Below are positions 36,867-37,600 of a stretch of 37,600 nucleotides of DNA, piece by piece. The notes under the pieces are model-generated. The model did not search any database, was not told where the DNA came from, and saw only the letters and a list, made by a program, of their open reading frames with translations. This stretch comes from Halococcus morrhuae DSM 1307. Lineage in GTDB: Archaea; Halobacteriota; Halobacteria; Halobacteriales; Halococcaceae. Each line of letters starts with the position of its first letter. The stretch's first letter is position 1. Made by a program: the position numbers and the translations under genes. The stretch lies in NCBI RefSeq assembly GCF_000336695.1, contig NZ_AOMC01000134.1, forward strand, positions 10,658-48,257. Direction: 5' to 3'.

Positions 36867-37372
36867 ACGAGCGCGACGAGAGTGAGGATACCGGTGACGG
36901 GGAGAGCAGCGAGGAGTCGGCACACGAACTCCGGATCAGCAAGATCCGCAACGGCACCGTCATCGATCACATCGCGGGCGGGCACGCGCCGGACGTGCTC
37001 GCCATTCTCGGCATCGACAGCGCCACCGACGAGGTCGTCAGCGTCGGAATGAACGTTCCTTCGGACAGGCTCGGCTACAAGGACGTGGTGAAGATCGAGG
37101 GGCGCGAACTCAGTCAGGACGAAGTCGAGGTCATCTCGTTGGTCGCGCCCGCGGCCTCGATCAACATCATCCGCGAGTACGACGTGATCGAGAAGAATCG
37201 CGTCGAACGGCCGTCGACCGTCGAGGGCGTGCTCTCGTGTCCGAACCGCAACTGCATCACCACCGCGGACGAACCGGTCGCCACCCGCTTCGAGGTGCTC
37301 GACGACGGCGTGCGCTGTCTGTACTGTGGCACCATCATCCGCCGACGCCTGACCGACCACATCGACGTCTGA
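36863..37372 (+). CDS. pyrI: Aspartate carbamoyltransferase, regulatory chain
   Basis: This 169-aa chain binds nucleotide effectors and holds the catalytic trimers together. From residue 21 it matches the family ([20 protein letters not shown], then [20 protein letters not shown] and [11 protein letters not shown]). The zinc site near the C-terminus is complete: CPNRNCI and CLYCG supply four cysteines. The first 20 residues form an acidic extension (Asp/Glu/Ser-rich) absent from E. coli PyrI, a common haloarchaeal feature. The start overlaps the pyrB stop codon. An upstream in-frame ATG inside pyrB is not used. Confidence 0.96.
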   Translation: MNERDESEDTGDGESSEESAHELRISKIRNGTVIDHIAGGHAPDVLAILGIDSATDEVVSVGMNVPSDRLGYKDVVKIEGRELSQDEVEVISLVAPAASINIIREYDVIEKNRVERPSTVEGVLSCPNRNCITTADEPVATRFEVLDDGVRCLYCGTIIRRRLTDHIDV

Positions 37373-37379
37373 AGGGTAG

Positions 37380-37424
37380 CTTTTCTGCCGGCGGCTGGCG
37401 CACGCTTGCAGCCGCCGGCCGAAG
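37380..37424 (+). terminator. Possible transcript end of pyrBI
   Basis: Just past the pyrI stop codon is CTTTTCT, an archaeal-style oligo-T stretch. It is followed by a perfect 11-bp hairpin (37387-37397 with 37409-37419) and a short GGCC-GAA-GGCC hairpin that overlaps its end. Confidence 0.4.
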
Positions 37425-37432
37425 GCCGAAAC

Positions 37433-37453
37433 CCATCCATGACTGGTGGATGG
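37433..37453 (+). promoter_or_regulatory. Inverted repeat directly before the last gene
   Basis: CCATCCA (37433-37439) and TGGATGG (37447-37453) form a perfect 7-bp inverted repeat ending one base before the ATG at 37455. It could be an operator or could fold in the mRNA leader. No good TATA box is visible in the short gap. Confidence 0.35.
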
Positions 37454-37454
37454 T

Positions 37455-37600
37455 ATGGCGGATCCCGGCGCACGCTTCGGGTTCGACTTCGTGACGACGC
37501 TCGTCGGCTCCGGGCTCACCCTGCTGGTGTCGGCGGGCATCCTGCGCTACGGCAGCCGGTTCCAGTGGACGACGACCGAACTATACGCCATCGGCGGCGG
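37455..37600 (+). CDS. N-terminus of a membrane protein, cut by the window end
   Basis: The frame is open from the ATG at 37455 to the end of the window (48 codons). The start reads MADPGARFGFDFVTTLVGSG and continues into a hydrophobic helix (TLLVSAGILRYG) and a polar stretch with FQWTTTELYA. I cannot name the family from this fragment. It follows pyrI on the same strand after an 82-base gap that contains hairpins and a T-run, so it is probably a separate unit. Confidence 0.55.
   Translation, partial: MADPGARFGFDFVTTLVGSGLTLLVSAGILRYGSRFQWTTTELYAIGG

Noticed and set aside
1-37600. CRISPR array, insertion sequence or prophage genes
   Set aside because: No regularly spaced direct repeats, transposase, integrase or phage structural genes were seen. 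The PhiH-like PadR protein alone does not indicate a prophage.

Overview
The window comes from a haloarchaeon (class Halobacteria). The DNA is G+C rich by eye, the proteins are strongly acidic, many genes have a TATA-like box 25-30 bases before the start codon with almost no leader, and the gene set is archaeal: F420 biosynthesis genes, ribosomal protein S17e, transcription factor S, archaeal-type MetK, aspartate carbamoyltransferase with its regulatory chain, TrmB and PadR regulators, and a split nuoJ. A Halococcus-like genus is possible but cannot be shown from this sequence. I see no tRNA, rRNA, CRISPR array or transposase gene.

Layout: (1) 175-6165, minus strand: nuoJ1-J2-K-L-M-N, the membrane arm of a complex I-like enzyme, tightly packed and apparently detached from nuoA-I, because hisD lies directly upstream. 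(2) 6294-11036: hisD, a small membrane protein, a long gene-poor stretch full of perfect hairpins (7830-8593), and a divergent pair made of a geranylgeranyl reductase-like flavoprotein and a D-2-hydroxyacid dehydrogenase. (3) 11041-15546, minus: asd, rps17e, and a four-gene overlapping operon cofD / Dus-like TIM barrel / CitG-like / DUF447. (4) 15885-20304, plus: HD phosphohydrolase, DUF1028 protein, a 48-aa protein, a candidate structured RNA, a PadR regulator and a class III aminotransferase. (5) 20597-25516: TFS, enoyl-CoA hydratase, a MaoC-like protein, a small membrane protein, the cofE / F420-dependent oxidoreductase pair, and a fusion of a degenerate Nudix domain with an eIF2B-alpha-like domain. 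(6) 25547-31467, minus: a three-gene operon for a repeat-bearing surface protein, an RND/MMPL-type membrane protein and a TrmB-type regulator. (7) 31634-37600: metK, CYTH protein, amphi-Trp protein, FKBP isomerase, small membrane protein, a RecA/KaiC-like protein without a Walker A lysine, divergent pyrBI, and the start of another membrane protein.

The points most worth a second look are: a dispersed intergenic element present twice (7927-8288 and 20319-20592), whose terminal stem is kept by a compensatory base-pair change; a run of five perfect hairpins at 8368-8482; the surface protein/RND/TrmB operon, with a long inverted repeat in its promoter; the cofD-led operon of poorly understood enzymes; the isolated nuoJ-N block; and several enzyme-fold proteins that have lost their catalytic signature (Nudix box, P-loop).
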